A stretch of DNA of 64,000 nucleotides from Euborellia annulipes (Eukaryota; Arthropoda; Insecta; Dermaptera; Anisolabididae). Within the stretch, counting starts at the first letter, position 1. Each line of letters begins with the position of its first letter. Shown here piece after piece: positions 26,501 to 41,500 of this stretch. Both the position numbers and the translations under genes were made by a program. The stretch spans positions 124,001 through 188,000 of the forward strand of contig JAKCPI010000867.1 in assembly GCA_023213315.1 (NCBI GenBank), in the 5' to 3' direction. The notes beneath the pieces are model-generated. The model was not told the DNA's origin, made no database searches, and saw only the letters and a list, made by a program, of their open reading frames with translations.

Positions 26501-29500
26501 TCTATATGACCTCAGATGCCGAAAAAACTTTTAAAAAAAGTTCATTGCTCTTTTACCAACTACACAGACATTATTCTATTTTCACCTTTTTACCATAAAA
26601 AATATATTTAAGTCGGAGTCAAAAAAAAATCTCAAGACGTATGCAGCCATTCGTGCGCTTCGTTCATGCAAATGTGTGTCGCTGAAACAAGGGCCGATAC
26701 AGGGGGGGGTAGAGGACTAATTACCCCCCCCCCCCGAGATTTGAGAAAAATATTTTTTTTGGTGAATAAAATTTTATTTTTAATATAAAATTTTAAATTT
26801 GATGAAGCTCAGGAACCTTTACAATTTCTAATAGGATTCGGAGTAGGTTCAATTAAATGTCAAAAGGTTTTGTTTTAAAAAACTTTTTGACTTTTAATTG
26901 AATCTACTGGTCCGAATCCTATTGGAAAAGGATAAAATTTTAAAAATTAATAGTTAAAAATTTGATTTGTGTATATATTCTGGTAAACAAGTACTGAATG
27001 CACCTATAAGTTACCGAAAATAAGAAAAAATTGTGTGCTGTGTGACCAGTCACACCAAATTATACCCCCCCTCCCCGAGAAACTCCTCTGGTTCCACTCT
27101 TTCGCTGAAATTGTATTTTTCATTTATTCTCGCCTTCGGCTCTGAAGATGACCTAGACTTGTAGTCGAAACGTCATTCTGAAACGCTATAATAAAAGAAA
27201 TATATTTGTCTGCATACGTCTTGAGATTTTCTTTTCCGCCCTAATCATACTTCCAGCCACAAGGACATACCGTACCTCACAATTCATAAATAATATACAG
27301 TAGTTAATTTGGATTATTCATTACAAAAGAAAAAAACAAACCACGATTAATTTTTTTTTTTTAACGAAACGATTAATGCCAAAAATGTCATTTATTTCCA
27401 TCATAAATATAAATAATTTTATTTCATAAAGAATTTTGTATTTGTAGATAATTTGTTCTAATAAAAAATATTTCCTTTCAGGTTCGTACGGGAGAAAAAG
27501 AACCCCCACAAATCCTGGAACCGCTCAACAGCACAACGGTTCGTGAAGGTGAAGGTGTGGTTCTTTCCACACACGTTGTTGGTAATCCAAAACCAACAGT
27601 CGTTTGGTATAAAAATAAAAAAGTCGCCAAGGATTTGCCTGTTGTTTCTCGTGATGATACTTATACCCTTACTATACCAGATACCACCAAACTTGATGAG
27701 GGAGAATATACTGTTAAAGCCACTAATCCCATTGGAACTGCAGAAACAACTGCTACTCTAAATGTAGAAGGTAAATTTAAATCTTTTTTTTATTATTTAA
27801 ATTAAATTAATATTTAATTTAATTTAAAATAAATTTCAGAACAACCTACAAAAATGGAACCGCCACTCTTTATAGAGAGATTCCAGGAAGTAAAGGTACC
27901 CGAAAAAGGAACTCTTCTTTTGGAGGCTCGTGTCACTGGTGATCCTGTGCCTACTGTCATCTGGCTCCGGTAAAATGTTTATTAAAATAAATTTAATTAA
28001 ATTATTAATTAAAAAAGCTTACTAACTTTTCTTTATCCATTTTTTTAATCTTTTTTTTAGAAATAACGAACCACTTGAGGTTTCTCCTAGAGTTAAAAGA
28101 ACGTTTGATGGAGAGAGAGTTTCATTAGAAATAACCAACGTAGATAGTGAAACAGATGCTGGTGATTATAAATGCGTAGCCAGCAACCCTGCAGGAAAAG
28201 CATCTCATGGAGCAAGAATTTCTGTAGACGTTCCTAAAGTGTAAGATTCTTTTTAATTAGAAAGTGGTTTTTATTATACTTCACATTCAGGTCTATTCTC
28301 TGAAAACAGACGTTAAAATTTAACATCATAAATTGGGTGTTAAAAAATAAAATAAACATTTAAACATTATATTCTCTAAACCAGGGATGGCGAACCTTTT
28401 TGAGACCTGGGTTAAATTTTGTCCAAATTTTTAGTACTAGCTCGTGGGTCACTAATGCCCATTTGCACCAGAGTTAAGTTTAAAAATTTTTAACTGAATA
28501 TTTTTAAAACTAATTAACTTTGATTTCAGATATTAAAAGTTAACGTTTTTGATTAAGGAATAGAGCTGATTGACTGCTTTTCGTAAAATGAAAAAATCAT
28601 TTTTAATTCTATTATTTTAGGACCTTTACAAGAAAATTACAACCATCTGTAGAGGTAGATGAACACTCGACTTTAATCCTTGAGTGTGAAACTTCGCATA
28701 CCGTTTCCACTCGATGGTTCCATAAAGATAAAGAACTCTCTGGTATGGATCATCGGGAAGTTATGCAAGAAGGAAGAGTACATCGATTGAAAATCAAGAA
28801 AACAAGTTTGCTCGATGCTGGTTCATATTCCTGTACTGTTAAAAAACAACGCACAGAGACCAAAGTTATTGTACATGGTATGTTAATATAAATTAGAATT
28901 CTTTTTTTTATAGTACTGAATTAATTATTTATTTACAGAAAGCAAACCGGACTTTGTTCGTAAACTGCAAGACTTCGAAGTTAAAGAACGTGAAGAAGCT
29001 ATTCTTGAAGTTGAAATTACGTCCAAGACAGCTGATGTAACTTGGCATAAGGTAGGATTTTATAATTATTTTGAATTAAGAAAAATCTTAAAAAAAAAAT
29101 TCTTTTTAATTTATATTAGGATGGAGAACCAATTGAGGAGAAACAAGATAAATTTGTATTTGAGAAACAAGGCAATGTTCGTAAATTGCTTATCCGAAGC
29201 ACAAGTGTCCATGATGAGGGTGAATATACCTGCGCGTTAGGGGAACAAGAATGTACTGCTGAAGTTTCCGTCATTGGTGAGTATAATAAAATCTTACAAT
29301 AAAATCTGGTGGTGTGATGACCACACAGTATACAATTTTCTCTTAGTTTCGATATTTGAAAGTTGTGTGATTTACTGTCATACCAGATTTGTTTGTGTCG
29401 AGATATTATCAATTGTTACTGATAGAACACTGCGAGTCAAAAAAAAAACGTAACACTTTGTTTCTTCTTAAGAAGACCTATTTTAATCTATCTTAATGAT

Positions 29501-32500
29501 ATTCATATTTAAGTCGTCCAGGGGCCCATATCTTGTTGGTATAATGAGGGTCAATATTAAGTACCACCCATGCGTTTTCTACTTGTTATTATTTCATCCT
29601 GTAATATCCTTTGGAAAATACTATTTTTAAATATGTTTTCGCGGCAAGAATCCTCAAGTCAAGATTATTTATTTCATTATTAAAAAAAAAAATATAATAT
29701 TTATTTTTTAATGGAAATGTTCATGGTTCAAACCTAGAAAATTTCCAATACAAATTTTCATTATTTGATAAAAACAATTAAATAATCACAAGTAGAAAAC
29801 GCATGGGTGGGACTTAATTAGAACCTTCACTGTACGTGGATGGCGACCACGAGCTGCCCGAGCTGGGGCAGGCAGTCCTTCAGTTCTTTGTATGTCTGTC
29901 TTCACTTTGCAGCTTATTCGCCTAAGACGGACGTTCGGTCAAAAAATTATATAAACGTTTTTATTTTAAATTTAGTTATTATTGGTCAACTGCCTTGTAC
30001 AAGTATGTTTCAATGCATTCATCATCCCCAGGACCTACAATTTTAATAATACATTCAAATATTTTCAATATTTTGTTTTATTACATTTTTATAAATATTT
30101 TTTTGAATATACAGTATATATATTATTAATACACAATTTTAAAATTTATTTTCAAAAAATTAAAAAATTAATTACATCTACTCATTGTATATAATTGCTG
30201 CTGATTTGTTTATATACACAGTTGCCAATAATAACTAAATTTAAAATAAAAACGTTTTTATAATTTTTTGACCGGACATCCGTCTTAGACAAATAAGCTG
30301 CAGTCAATTTAATTTGATAAAAATGTCGTCTGAATCAGGATATGAACAAAAATTTTAATTAATATCTAACAAGGGGAGGGCACGACCTTGGCATTTCATT
30401 TTGGGATGAAACTTCGGGTGATGATTGTATACCGTTAGGGGTTCACCCCTTGAAATAGTAACGCGCAACGCTCAATAGATACGGAGAAAATGACGTTTAA
30501 AAAATTCAAAGTTCGCTTATATACTAGTTAGGCTTTTTATATGACAATGGCGACAATAGTCTAGCAGGTAGCGTGTCTACCCACCAAACTGGCGCTTGGG
30601 GTTTGAATCTCGCCTCGACTTATTTTTTTTTTTATTAAATTATTTATTTTATTGTTTTTATAATTAAATAAATTGATTATTTAATATTATAGATTATTTA
30701 TTAATAGAGAAATTTTTGTGAACGTAAATGATGTTTGTCTGTTTTCCAACTGATCTTTTAAAAATAATTCATTGTTCTTGTAAAAATTATTCCGCTTTAA
30801 TTAATTGTGCTAGATGCCGAAAAAATTTTTGTTTCAAATGTTTTTATGATGATTATCATTCAGTCTCACGTTTGTAATAAAAAAGTATAATGTATAAATG
30901 CTTATAATGTAAAATCAAGAAATAAGATTGAAACTTTTTACTTATTAATAGCCTAAATTATAGTATTTTGAATAATAGTTTATTAAATAATAGTGTATTT
31001 ATTTGGTAGTTATTTAAAATATTGCTATTGAATATAATTATGATTTAAAATTTAGTCTTTTTTTTGTTAGCAAAATAACACTATAGTTATTTATTAATAA
31101 ATAATCTTTAATATTAAATAATAAATTTATTTAATTGTAAAAACAATAAAATAAATATTTTAATTAAAAAAAAAAACAAGTCGTGCACGGGATTCGAACC
31201 CCAAACGCCCATTTGATAGGTAGACACGCTACCTGCTAGACTATTGTCGCCATTGTCATATAAAAAGCCTAACTAGTATATAAGCGAACTTTGAATTTTT
31301 TAAACGTCATTTTCTCCGTATCTATTGAGCGTTGCGCGTTACTATTTCAAGGGGTGAACCCCTAACGGTATACAATCATCACCCGAAGTTTCATCCCAAA
31401 ATGAAATGCCAAGGTCGTGCCCTCCCCTTGTAAGTAAAGGTATCGAGATTATGTTGATTTGTCCCTTAAATTGAAAATCGACATTATTTCCTTTATTTTC
31501 TTCGAGCTGGCGTGCGCCGTAAATTCTACGTCATACAGTTTTAAAATATTCACTATTTTAAGCTGACATAGAGTTACGTAATTATTAGTAATTTAAGAAA
31601 TAACAATTTTCAACGTAAAATGTCAATGAACTTAATAAAAAAAATTTGGTGTGACTGATCGCACAGTATTGAAGTACAAGAGTAAAGTGGTCTTCAAACA
31701 ATTTCAAGGGCAAAATGAGAATATACATTTTAAAGAGCATCTAAAAAATATTTGATTTCTAAATTTTAATCAAAATAGCTGTTATGAATTTTGAGAAAAT
31801 TTAAAAAAAACTGAAAAAGTACGTCAATAAAGTTCTAGTACTTTTTGGCCGATTTTGTTCAAAAGCTTCTTGTCACGTACCATGATGGTGTCTAACAAAA
31901 ATGTAAAATTTCAACCTCCTAGTTCTTTTGTGCCGATAAACATTGTTTTAGAAATAGATAGGGGTTGTTCTTGAAATTTCACATGTGCAGACATTCCATT
32001 AGAAAAATAATAAATGTGCCGTAAATTTTACAGCAGCGCGCCCTTTCGAAGATTAATTAAAATGTATAAAAATTATTTGTATTTGTGTTAAATTAACTTA
32101 GAAATATATTAGATATTTCATATTAAATGTTTCTTAAATTAGATCATTAATTGCATCTATTGCAATAGTATTGAGAATAAAGCCCGGCAGTTAGGCAACC
32201 CAAATGGTACACGTTCACTAATATATTAAAAAGATAAATTTTTATGGTAATAAAGGACGATGGCCCTATTGACTGCTTTGAAAAAGATATTTCTTAGACA
32301 GACCAGCTGCCATTTGGGCTGCCTAACCTCCGGGCTTTCTTCTCAATACTATTGCAATAGATGGTAGATTAGAACGGATCTTACGAACCAAAATGTTCCT
32401 TTTTTTTGCGCAGTGTATATAAATTAATTCAAGAGGTAAAATTTTATAATTAATCATAGGAAATGGTAACCATTTCATCTATGAAGTACTTCAAACATTT

Positions 32501-35500
32501 TTCTTTTGGGAACTATTGATATTTATTGAAAAAAAAAATATATTTTAATTTAAAAATAATCACATTTGATATTTTTCCTTTTTCAGAATTGCCACCTGAA
32601 ATTATCACTAAGATGCAAGATGTTACCGTTGCCAGAGGTGAAAAGGGTATTTTTGAAATCGAATTGACGAAAGGAGATGCCCTTGTCCGATGGTTTAAAG
32701 ACGGTGTCGAACTTCAATTTAGCGATCATGTTCAATTATCAATCGATGGCAAAAGACAACGTCTCAAAGTTTACAATTCCACACTTTCTGATTCTGGCGA
32801 ATATTCTTGTATTGTCGGTGAACAGAAATCTGTTGCTAGACTTAAAGTTGAAGGTAAACATCTAAATTTTTCTATTCATTTTCCTTTGTTTAATCCTTTT
32901 TTTTTTTTTTTTTTTTTTAGAACCGGCTGTAGAATTTGTGAAAAGATTACCTGATGTTACTCTCATTCCACTTAACACCGATGCGACATTCACTGTTGAA
33001 CTCTCTCAGCCAAATGTCCAAGTTCAATGGCTAAAGTAAGTGATTTATTTTCAAATTATATTTTTATACATTTAAATTTATTTTTATTTTTTTTTTAGGA
33101 AAGGCAAAGAAATTAAACCTTCTGATAAATACGTCATTTCATCAGAAGGAACAGTGAGACGTCTTGTTGTCAAGAAATGTACAATTGAAGATCAAACAGA
33201 TTATTCATGTGTCGCAGTTAACGTCAAAACAACCTCTAAACTTAAAGTGGAAGGTAATTTATTTTTTTTATCTTTATTTTTATAGACCATACAGACGAAC
33301 ATATTTTCGAACCTGATTTTGAACAAGTAGTCGGTCAATAGCAGCTATTTTATTATAATACTTCTACCCTCCATCAGTGACCTCTAATGTTAAGTCTGAA
33401 AAGATTTTATTATTTTACTAAGAAAGCCACTGATGCTTGAGATTGGAATACATCATTTAAAAATCTGGTGTGACTGGTCGCGCCAGATTTTTTTTTGTTT
33501 CGGGTTTCCCACAGCAACTTAGTTCCAAACTTGACCACACACCAGGCAAGAGAAAGTTAAAAAAAAATACGAGTAACTTTTAGAGAAGTTATTGTAATTT
33601 CTTTTCTTGCTCGAGTCCGATGGTTTGAAGAAAAAATAATAAGCATGTTATTTAGCTATAAATGCTTTCTTTTCATTGAAAATTTTACAAACATTTCTGC
33701 TCAGTAATCGAAAATCTGATAAATTTATATTGCGTTTTCATTAATTTGACCATAGATATTTATATACCGGTATATACCTAGTAATCATTTATTTATAATA
33801 CATTTTTTTTATTCTTAACAGTCATTGAAACTGCTCCCAAGATCATTTTGGATACTCCAAAAGAATACCGCGTTAAGAAAGGAGAGGATGTGACTATCAA
33901 AGTGAATTATTCATCTACACCAAAACCAAACGATGAATGGACAGTTAATGGAAAAGTTATTAAAAAGAGCAAACGAGTGAGTGTTTTTATTTATAAATTT
34001 AATAAAAATCAAGATTCTTGATTTGTTTATGAAAATTTCCTTTTTTTTAGATAATTCCAACACTTAAGGAGGAATCAGCTGAACTAACAATAAAGAAGGT
34101 TGAAGATGTCGATGTTGGAAATTATACAATTAAACTTTCCAATAATTGTGGAGAAGCATCTGCTGAGCTAACGCTTATTATAATGGGTATGTTTATTAAT
34201 TTATTTGTCATCTTTACTCATTTATTAACTAAAAAATATTTCAGAGGTACCATCCCAACCTGGAAGTCCGGAATTGATTGAATCTACAGATGAATCCATA
34301 ACATTGCATTGGAAATCCCCTTCATCAGATGGAAATTCACCTATTATTGAATATATACTGGAATATCACACCCGAAATGAAATCACGTGAGTATAATTAA
34401 CCAGTATGGGAGTGTATTGTTATTTAAACAAATAATGAAATATGTAAAAAAAATATTTTTAGATGGTCAAGAGCAAGCGAAGGAACGACAATCAAAGAAA
34501 CAACGCATAAAGTCACCAATCTTAAAAAGGGAAGTGAATTTATGTTTAAAGTAACAGCAGTGAATGTTGTTGGACCTTCGCCTCCATCATCTCCATCACA
34601 ATACTTCAAAGTTTCCAAACCTGTGGCAGCAGAACCACCCATTATTCAAGAAGCGCTCAAGAGCCAAGTGGTTGGTCTGCGGCAGAATGTAACCCTCTCA
34701 TGTGTTATTGGTGGAGTTCCCACACCTGAAATCCGATGGTAATACATCATTTTTTCTTTTTTGTAAATAAATTTATTAAAGACCCACTTAGAGGCACTAG
34801 TCCTCGGTGGCTAGGTTCAAACAAACAATACAAATTTAAATACAATACAACAAACAAAAGAAAAAAAAAATAGGAATGTTTCCCCATTTACTAATGATAA
34901 CTTTGAAATTTGTAGGACCAAAGATGGACGTGCTTTCAAAAATAAGAATATTACATATGAAAATCGTATTGCAAAATATGTGATTACTGAAACAAGTGAG
35001 ACATCAGCCGGTCATTATTGTTGCGAGGCAACAAATGATGCTGGGTTTGCAGAAACATCATGCACATTAACAATACAAGGTAACATTTCTATTTTAGGAA
35101 ACAAGTAAAATTAGATTTAAACTCTTGATCATAATAATATTTTAAGAGATAGGCTAGAAGATCTGCTTCATCAGTGTGATTCTACTTCTGAAGATAGTAT
35201 CATTTAAAATATTATTTCATTAAATTACGCTATGGTTTTTATATATAAATGCTCTTTATTATGGGGGTTTTTAATTATAGACCACATTTTGTTATTAATT
35301 ATTTATTAAAAATATAAATACTGTACATCTGTTTTTGACTGCTTATTCTGCAGTCGTTTTCAAGTACTGTACACTTGCTCCGACTCAAGTGAACTAACCT
35401 CTAAGGGATCATTATGTGCATTTTATATTCGACTTCAGCAGGGATAATTTTGAAAATAGGCAGTACTTTAGGTGAAGAAAAGACAAAAAAAAGCTTAATT

Positions 35501-38500
35501 TATTTATGTAAGCGAGGTGAATAGCTGAATCAATATGTAGAAGGATGAGTAAAAAGGCCAAGCAGCTATTATTATTTCTTTATTGGTATTAAACCCACAG
35601 CGACGTTTTTCAATTTGACTGGCGCTAAATGTAATTGTGTTAGATCGTATTGAATAAATTATACATAAATGTCTATCAAAGAACTCAAGAGGGTTACTAT
35701 TGACTAAACCCTAGCCATGAAGATGGTCGCATAGTCGACCGAAACGTCGCTGTGGGTTTAATTTATTTAGTGTCAAAATAATACCTTGGTATTTTTGAAG
35801 GGATGGCCATTAGAAGGGTTCATGGTGATTTCATATATTTTCATTATTATTTCAGAATCTCCTAAACTTCAAGTTGACGAATCTCATCTTACGCAAAAAC
35901 TTCGTGTTACAACTCAATGGAAGGTTGAGGTGAAATTCAGTGGATTCCCTAAACCCGAAATTTCCTGGCGACGAAATGGAGAAACTCTCACTTCTACGAA
36001 ACATTGTGCCATTTATATTGACGAGGAGAGTACCACAATAGCCATTTACTCTCTTACAAAAGAGGACACAGCAACATACACCATTGTAGCCAAGAATTCA
36101 GCAGGACAATCTACTCTCGATCTTAATCTCCGTGTCATTGGTAAGCACTTTTTTCATCATTCTTTTAAGCTTCTTATCGCAAAAAAAAATATTTTTGAAA
36201 CAATTCTTTTTGTATCTTTTTTTAAATATGTGATTTTTTTTTTATAAAACAATAACACTTCTTATAAGAAAAAAAAGAATAAATCTTGCGCTGATTTCAA
36301 TTTATATTAGACAGTTTCGGCTTTAGTTAAATAATAGGTTGTGGGCGCCCGAGAGCCTGAGGAAGATCACGTGCGCAGTAACGAAAAGCAGTTTTTCCTT
36401 AATGCGCATGCGCAGTAACGAAAGTCCATACGTTTTTCCTTGCGCAGTAACGAAAAGCAATACGTTTCTTCTTAATGCGCATGCGCTGCACGCCTTGGAA
36501 CGCCCACGTACTCTTAATCGAACAGAGCTATTAGAATGCCATCTTCAGTCCGTTTTTCGAGCTCTAAGCATTGTATATTTTGACACCTTTAGTACTTTAC
36601 ATATATAATTTATTTATTTTTATGGAAAGGGGAGTTTGATTTTTAAACAAATGCTTGGGTTCCACATTGTCGAAAATAGGACCGCGATTATTTAATTTTT
36701 TTCCATCGATAAAATTTTAGACATCAACTAAATAATGCTAAAGTTGAAAACTTTTTCCTTTATCTCGTTCTTGAAAATTTTTTTTCAAAACGATCCGAAC
36801 CACTCTGTTACATAATTTTCCAAAACCCTTGAATTTTTAAATTTACTTTATCAGAAACTACTCTTCTTCGAGATCAAACTCAATTATTATTACTCAAACA
36901 AATCATTCATTAAGAAATCAGTATATAAAAATTCACAAGGTTTATTTGATCCTAACTTTGTATACTTATAACTCTTTATTATCCATTTCAAATTGACATT
37001 CTTGAATCACTGAATGACTTGATACACTCTTGATATAGATGACTCAGAACGCTTGGCCAAACGTGAATCCTTATCACCAACAGCAGAGTTGATCGGTAAA
37101 TAAACAACTATTGAAAACAAACAATTTGTGGTTTGCGATGCCCGCATTCTGAAGTTTTTCTCTCTATCACTTTTATGTTCTTCCACATGCATCACAATAC
37201 ACTGAAACCTAGCATGGTGTTTTACACCAAACATGACTTTTCAAGACTATTTATTTGTTATTAATATTTTTCTTTTATTTTTATCAATGAATTAAAAAAT
37301 GATCTTAAGATTCCGATTTATTACTAGATATTTTATTAAGTTGATTTTGAGCTGATGTGAGTTATGAGAAGGAAATGCAACGCGGTAATAAAATTTTCTT
37401 ATATAAAGCGGCCCATACACCCAGTTTTCCACTGTGCAGTTTTCCGGTTCAAATATCTAATGGGCTACTTCAGTTTTCCCATCAGTTTTGCTTTCAGTTC
37501 TCTCAGTTTTGTCGTGTAGAGTATGTCGAATCCCGCTCGCGATCTTTTAGAATCGTTTACCTTTTTTAATTCTTTTCTAAAAGCGGATCGAAGATTGTTA
37601 ATTTTTTTTACTCCGCTTCAGTTTCAAACGGTTTCAATTTTTCTATCAACACTTCGTTTGCCGTTGCTTTTTTTGATCAAAACGTTTTGCTCTTGGACAA
37701 AACGTTTTTACTCAATCGGTGTGTTTTGGCATTGAGCAAAACGTTTTGTCCGAAAACGTTTTTGCTCATTTGGTGTGCGTTCAGCCTCAGCCAATCAAGA
37801 AACGTCCTACAATTTTGGCAAATTAAGATAGGTCTCAATAAAACTCAGAACATATTTTTTATTCATTATTATGAAACATGTGGGCAACACGCTCAAGCCA
37901 CACAGGCAGAGCTGCAGAAACTGAGTGATAAACTGAAGAAACTGCTCAGTTTATCTATACAAAAGTAGAAATTTTTGCACAGGCCATTGACATGCATAAA
38001 GAACTGCGCAGTTTCCTCAGTTTATCGCTCAGTCATGACGTCACACGTGATAAACCGTGTGTAGGCCATGAATCATGCCAGGTTCAGCTTTAAATCAAAT
38101 ATACTCACAGCCACCAAATTCCATTTATTTTCTTATATAATTTTGGCTAACTCCACCTCAGCTCTTTTATTATATGAAATATAAAAAAAAATGGAAAAGC
38201 ATTGGAATGTTAAGATCATTTAAGGACCACTAATTACTCAACATATCTAAATAAACCAATCAACCAAACATTCACACACATATTCGTCCTATATCTTCTG
38301 GAGAATGACAATGAAGCATGTTTTTTGATTTCGAGAGGTTTGTAAAATATATATAATTATATATATATATGCTATTTTGATTATTTTTTATATTTTTACT
38401 TGAAATTTTTTTTTTTTACGATGAAAAATTAGTTCAGGGATTCTCAAATTTTGAAAACCTTGGCCTCAGAAGCTATAACTTTTATATCGTTACGCTTGGG

Positions 38501-41500
38501 TATGAAGAAGTTGAAAAAATTCAATCAGTAATAAAAGTACTGTAAGTAATCAGCATACTAATTTCAAAATAATAAATTTTTTAAAATTGAAAAATTGAAA
38601 TTGTCAATAACTTTCGATCCGGTTAATTTATTTCTAATTCTGATCATTGTGAACAGGTGTTAAAAAAATAAAGAAAACGAACCCTTCTGAGCCCCGATTT
38701 TTTGCTTCGAGAATCCCTGAATCAATTAAATTTTTTTTTATTAAAAATGGACGTCATTTTTCTTTAAAAAAAAAAATGTACACACATATATAAAACCATT
38801 TCTCTTTTATTTTAAGTTGTTTTAAGAATACTCTTATTACAGTATCTTAATTTACTAATTTCAAAAAGATATTCTTTAACAACTTAATTTTTTTACGTTT
38901 TTTAAGTTATTTGTATGTATTTTATGCCGTTTTTATAACACTAAATAAACACCCTCATCAACGACATGACTGATCAGAACATTAATTGTCTTAAACTATA
39001 TTGTATTTATAAAAACGGCATTGTGTTCTATGGGTATTTTATGTTAATCTTGTTTTAACGTAAATATTTATTTCTGTTTCTCAGCATCGATGAATAATAT
39101 ATATTAAAAAAAAGCCGTGCACAAAATAAAATTGCTGGTTTTTAATTTTTTTGTTAGAATTAAATTTAAATAGACCTCTGTCTTTTCTTGAGAAGAGCTC
39201 TTTAATATAGTCTTCTTTGTTCCTGAAAATTAGGCCTCATATCAGGACACTGGACCTGTCATGAACAAAGACCGCAGTTTCTAAATAATAATTCGGATTT
39301 AAATATAGCCCTACTATCCTTCCATCTGTTCGTAATAGTTGGGCTTTTTGGCTAAATTTTTAGGACCCTAACGCCATCTTATGGGCAAAAACATGCGAAC
39401 AGCTAAATAAATTTTTAGATATTAGTCCTCAAAATTTACTATTTTAGAAGAAAAAAAAATTATCTTTGAAAAAACGAGATCTATTTAATACTTGAATGTT
39501 TATGAATTTTATTTCAGTCATGATTGAAAGATAAAATGAAATCTGTGCACGGCTTGAGTTGGTAAATTTTTTCTATAAAGTATTTTTGTAATAACATTTA
39601 ATAATGTGACCCTACAACACCTATATATGTATATATAACAAAACATTTCCAAAACTGACAACAAATCCTTTACTATTTTGATGAAATTTCTTTTGTTTTA
39701 TTTTATATTTTTGTATTTTTCTTTTTTTTCCAGGATTGATTTTTTTTTTTTTTTACTTTTTACTATAAGGTTTTAATAAAATTGCCTGGATTTTCAGATA
39801 AACCAAGTAAACCAGAAGGTCCGTTAGTCGTCAAAGATATTAAAAAAGATTCAATTGTTATTGAATGGAAACCTCCAGCAGATGATGGCGGCCTTGAACT
39901 TACTAAATATTCCGTTGAAAAATGTGAAGTACAAAAAATGGCATGGATGAAGGTTTGTATTACGATACCTAATTTTATATTTATCACAAAACATTAATTT
40001 TTTTTTTTTTTTTTTTAGGTGGCTGATGTTGAACAAGATGTCACATCATATTGTGTCCAACGGCTACAAGAAGACAGCGAATATATGTTCCGAGTTTTTG
40101 CTGAAAATCCCGTCGGCTCTTCTGAAGCACTTGAGAGTGACACTGTTACAGTTAAAAGCAAATTTGGTAAATAGATTTTTTTAAATTACTTTAATAATTG
40201 AATTTCTTTAAAAGAAAATATCTCTCTCTATTTGGAAAAAGTATTAATAAATATGCGTAATCAGCTTATTTTACATTAAATCCTAAATATAAAAAAAATT
40301 AACGAGAGTTGAACAGACGTTCTTCCATCTCTCGTGGAGATTCCACCCTAACGGATTAATAGTAATTATATATATTTATTATTTATAGATAAACCTTCAC
40401 CACCACGTGGTCCTTTGGATGTTTCTGGCATGACAGAGACTGCATTTACTGTTACCTGGCAACCACCTGAGCATGATGGAGGATCTCCTATTATAGAATA
40501 TATTATCGAAAGGCGTGAATTAGGAAAGAAAGCCTGGCAAAAGGTATTTTCTTTAAATTTATCTATATATTGTATATTAGGGTGGTCCAAGTTTATTGAT
40601 GGTCAAAAATAAAAATCCGAATTCAAAAAAAACACTTCCCTCTAATTTTGTTTCTTTATTAAAGTAAAAATTACCTGCAAAATTTTGAACCGATCGGACA
40701 ACGTTTATCTGGCCCGCCAGAGGGTCCAAGTTCATCCATTTCCCCTAAATTTGACTATTAACAGCTGTAACTCCTAAACGGTTGGTCCAGCAAAAAAAGT
40801 TGATCAGTAATTTTTTGAAGAGATTAAATTTACTAAAAAAAAAGTCCTTAAACATTTTTTAGTAAAACCAACGGTTTTCATGGTATGGTATGGGTAAAAA
40901 ATCGAATATGGTTAAGAGGCACATCACATTGATTTTCAAATAACACTAATAGGGGTAATTAAATTTTTTTTTCGAGTTCCAAAATAATTTCATCAGATTC
41001 TTAAGTAAAATGACCTCCTGAATCCAAATATGGCCTCCGTTTTCCCCTACCCCGTACCGTTTTCGGGGGGGGAGCCCCTACCAATGTTATTTCCACCCCT
41101 TTTCGTTAATTTTAGGGCAATGAATTAAATATGGAGGGATTAAAAGGAATTATTTTAGCCTTAATATTTCTTCTGAACGTCAAGAAAAGTGAAAAGTTTA
41201 AAAACATGAACATTTTGATCCAAAGGGGGGGGGGGGAATTTCGGAGAGGATTTTGTCCCTCAAATTGCAAAAAAAATCATTAAAAAAGGAACAAAATGAG
41301 AGGAAGTGTTTTTTGATTTTCGACTTCACTGTATATATATATATACATGATGTGTCCAAGAAAGGATTCCCTCATTTTAAAATCAAATATCTCCCGTCCC
41401 AGGCAGGAAAAATTTATTTCATTTGATTTGATTCCAAATCATTTGAAATAAATAGGAATGGGGTCTAAATGGCCTTAGATGCCGAAAAAGACCTTAAAAA

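Larger units (their letters stand above)
29277..32586 (+). other. 3.3-kb intron built from mobile elements
   Basis: Besides the elements listed separately (29301, 29541, 29906, 30369, 32157) it contains AT-rich unique sequence. No additional exon of the gene is seen; the domain phases before and after join directly. Confidence 0.7.
36141..39797 (+). other. 3.7-kb intron before Fn3 domain 2
   Basis: Contains the CpG-rich repeats, the 37410 and 39110 elements and otherwise AT-rich sequence. I see no additional exon. Confidence 0.65.

Noticed and set aside
31176..31260. Functional tRNA gene on the minus strand
   Set aside because: A and B boxes are good, but the acceptor ends do not pair and the sequence is part of an inverted-repeat element present in two copies.
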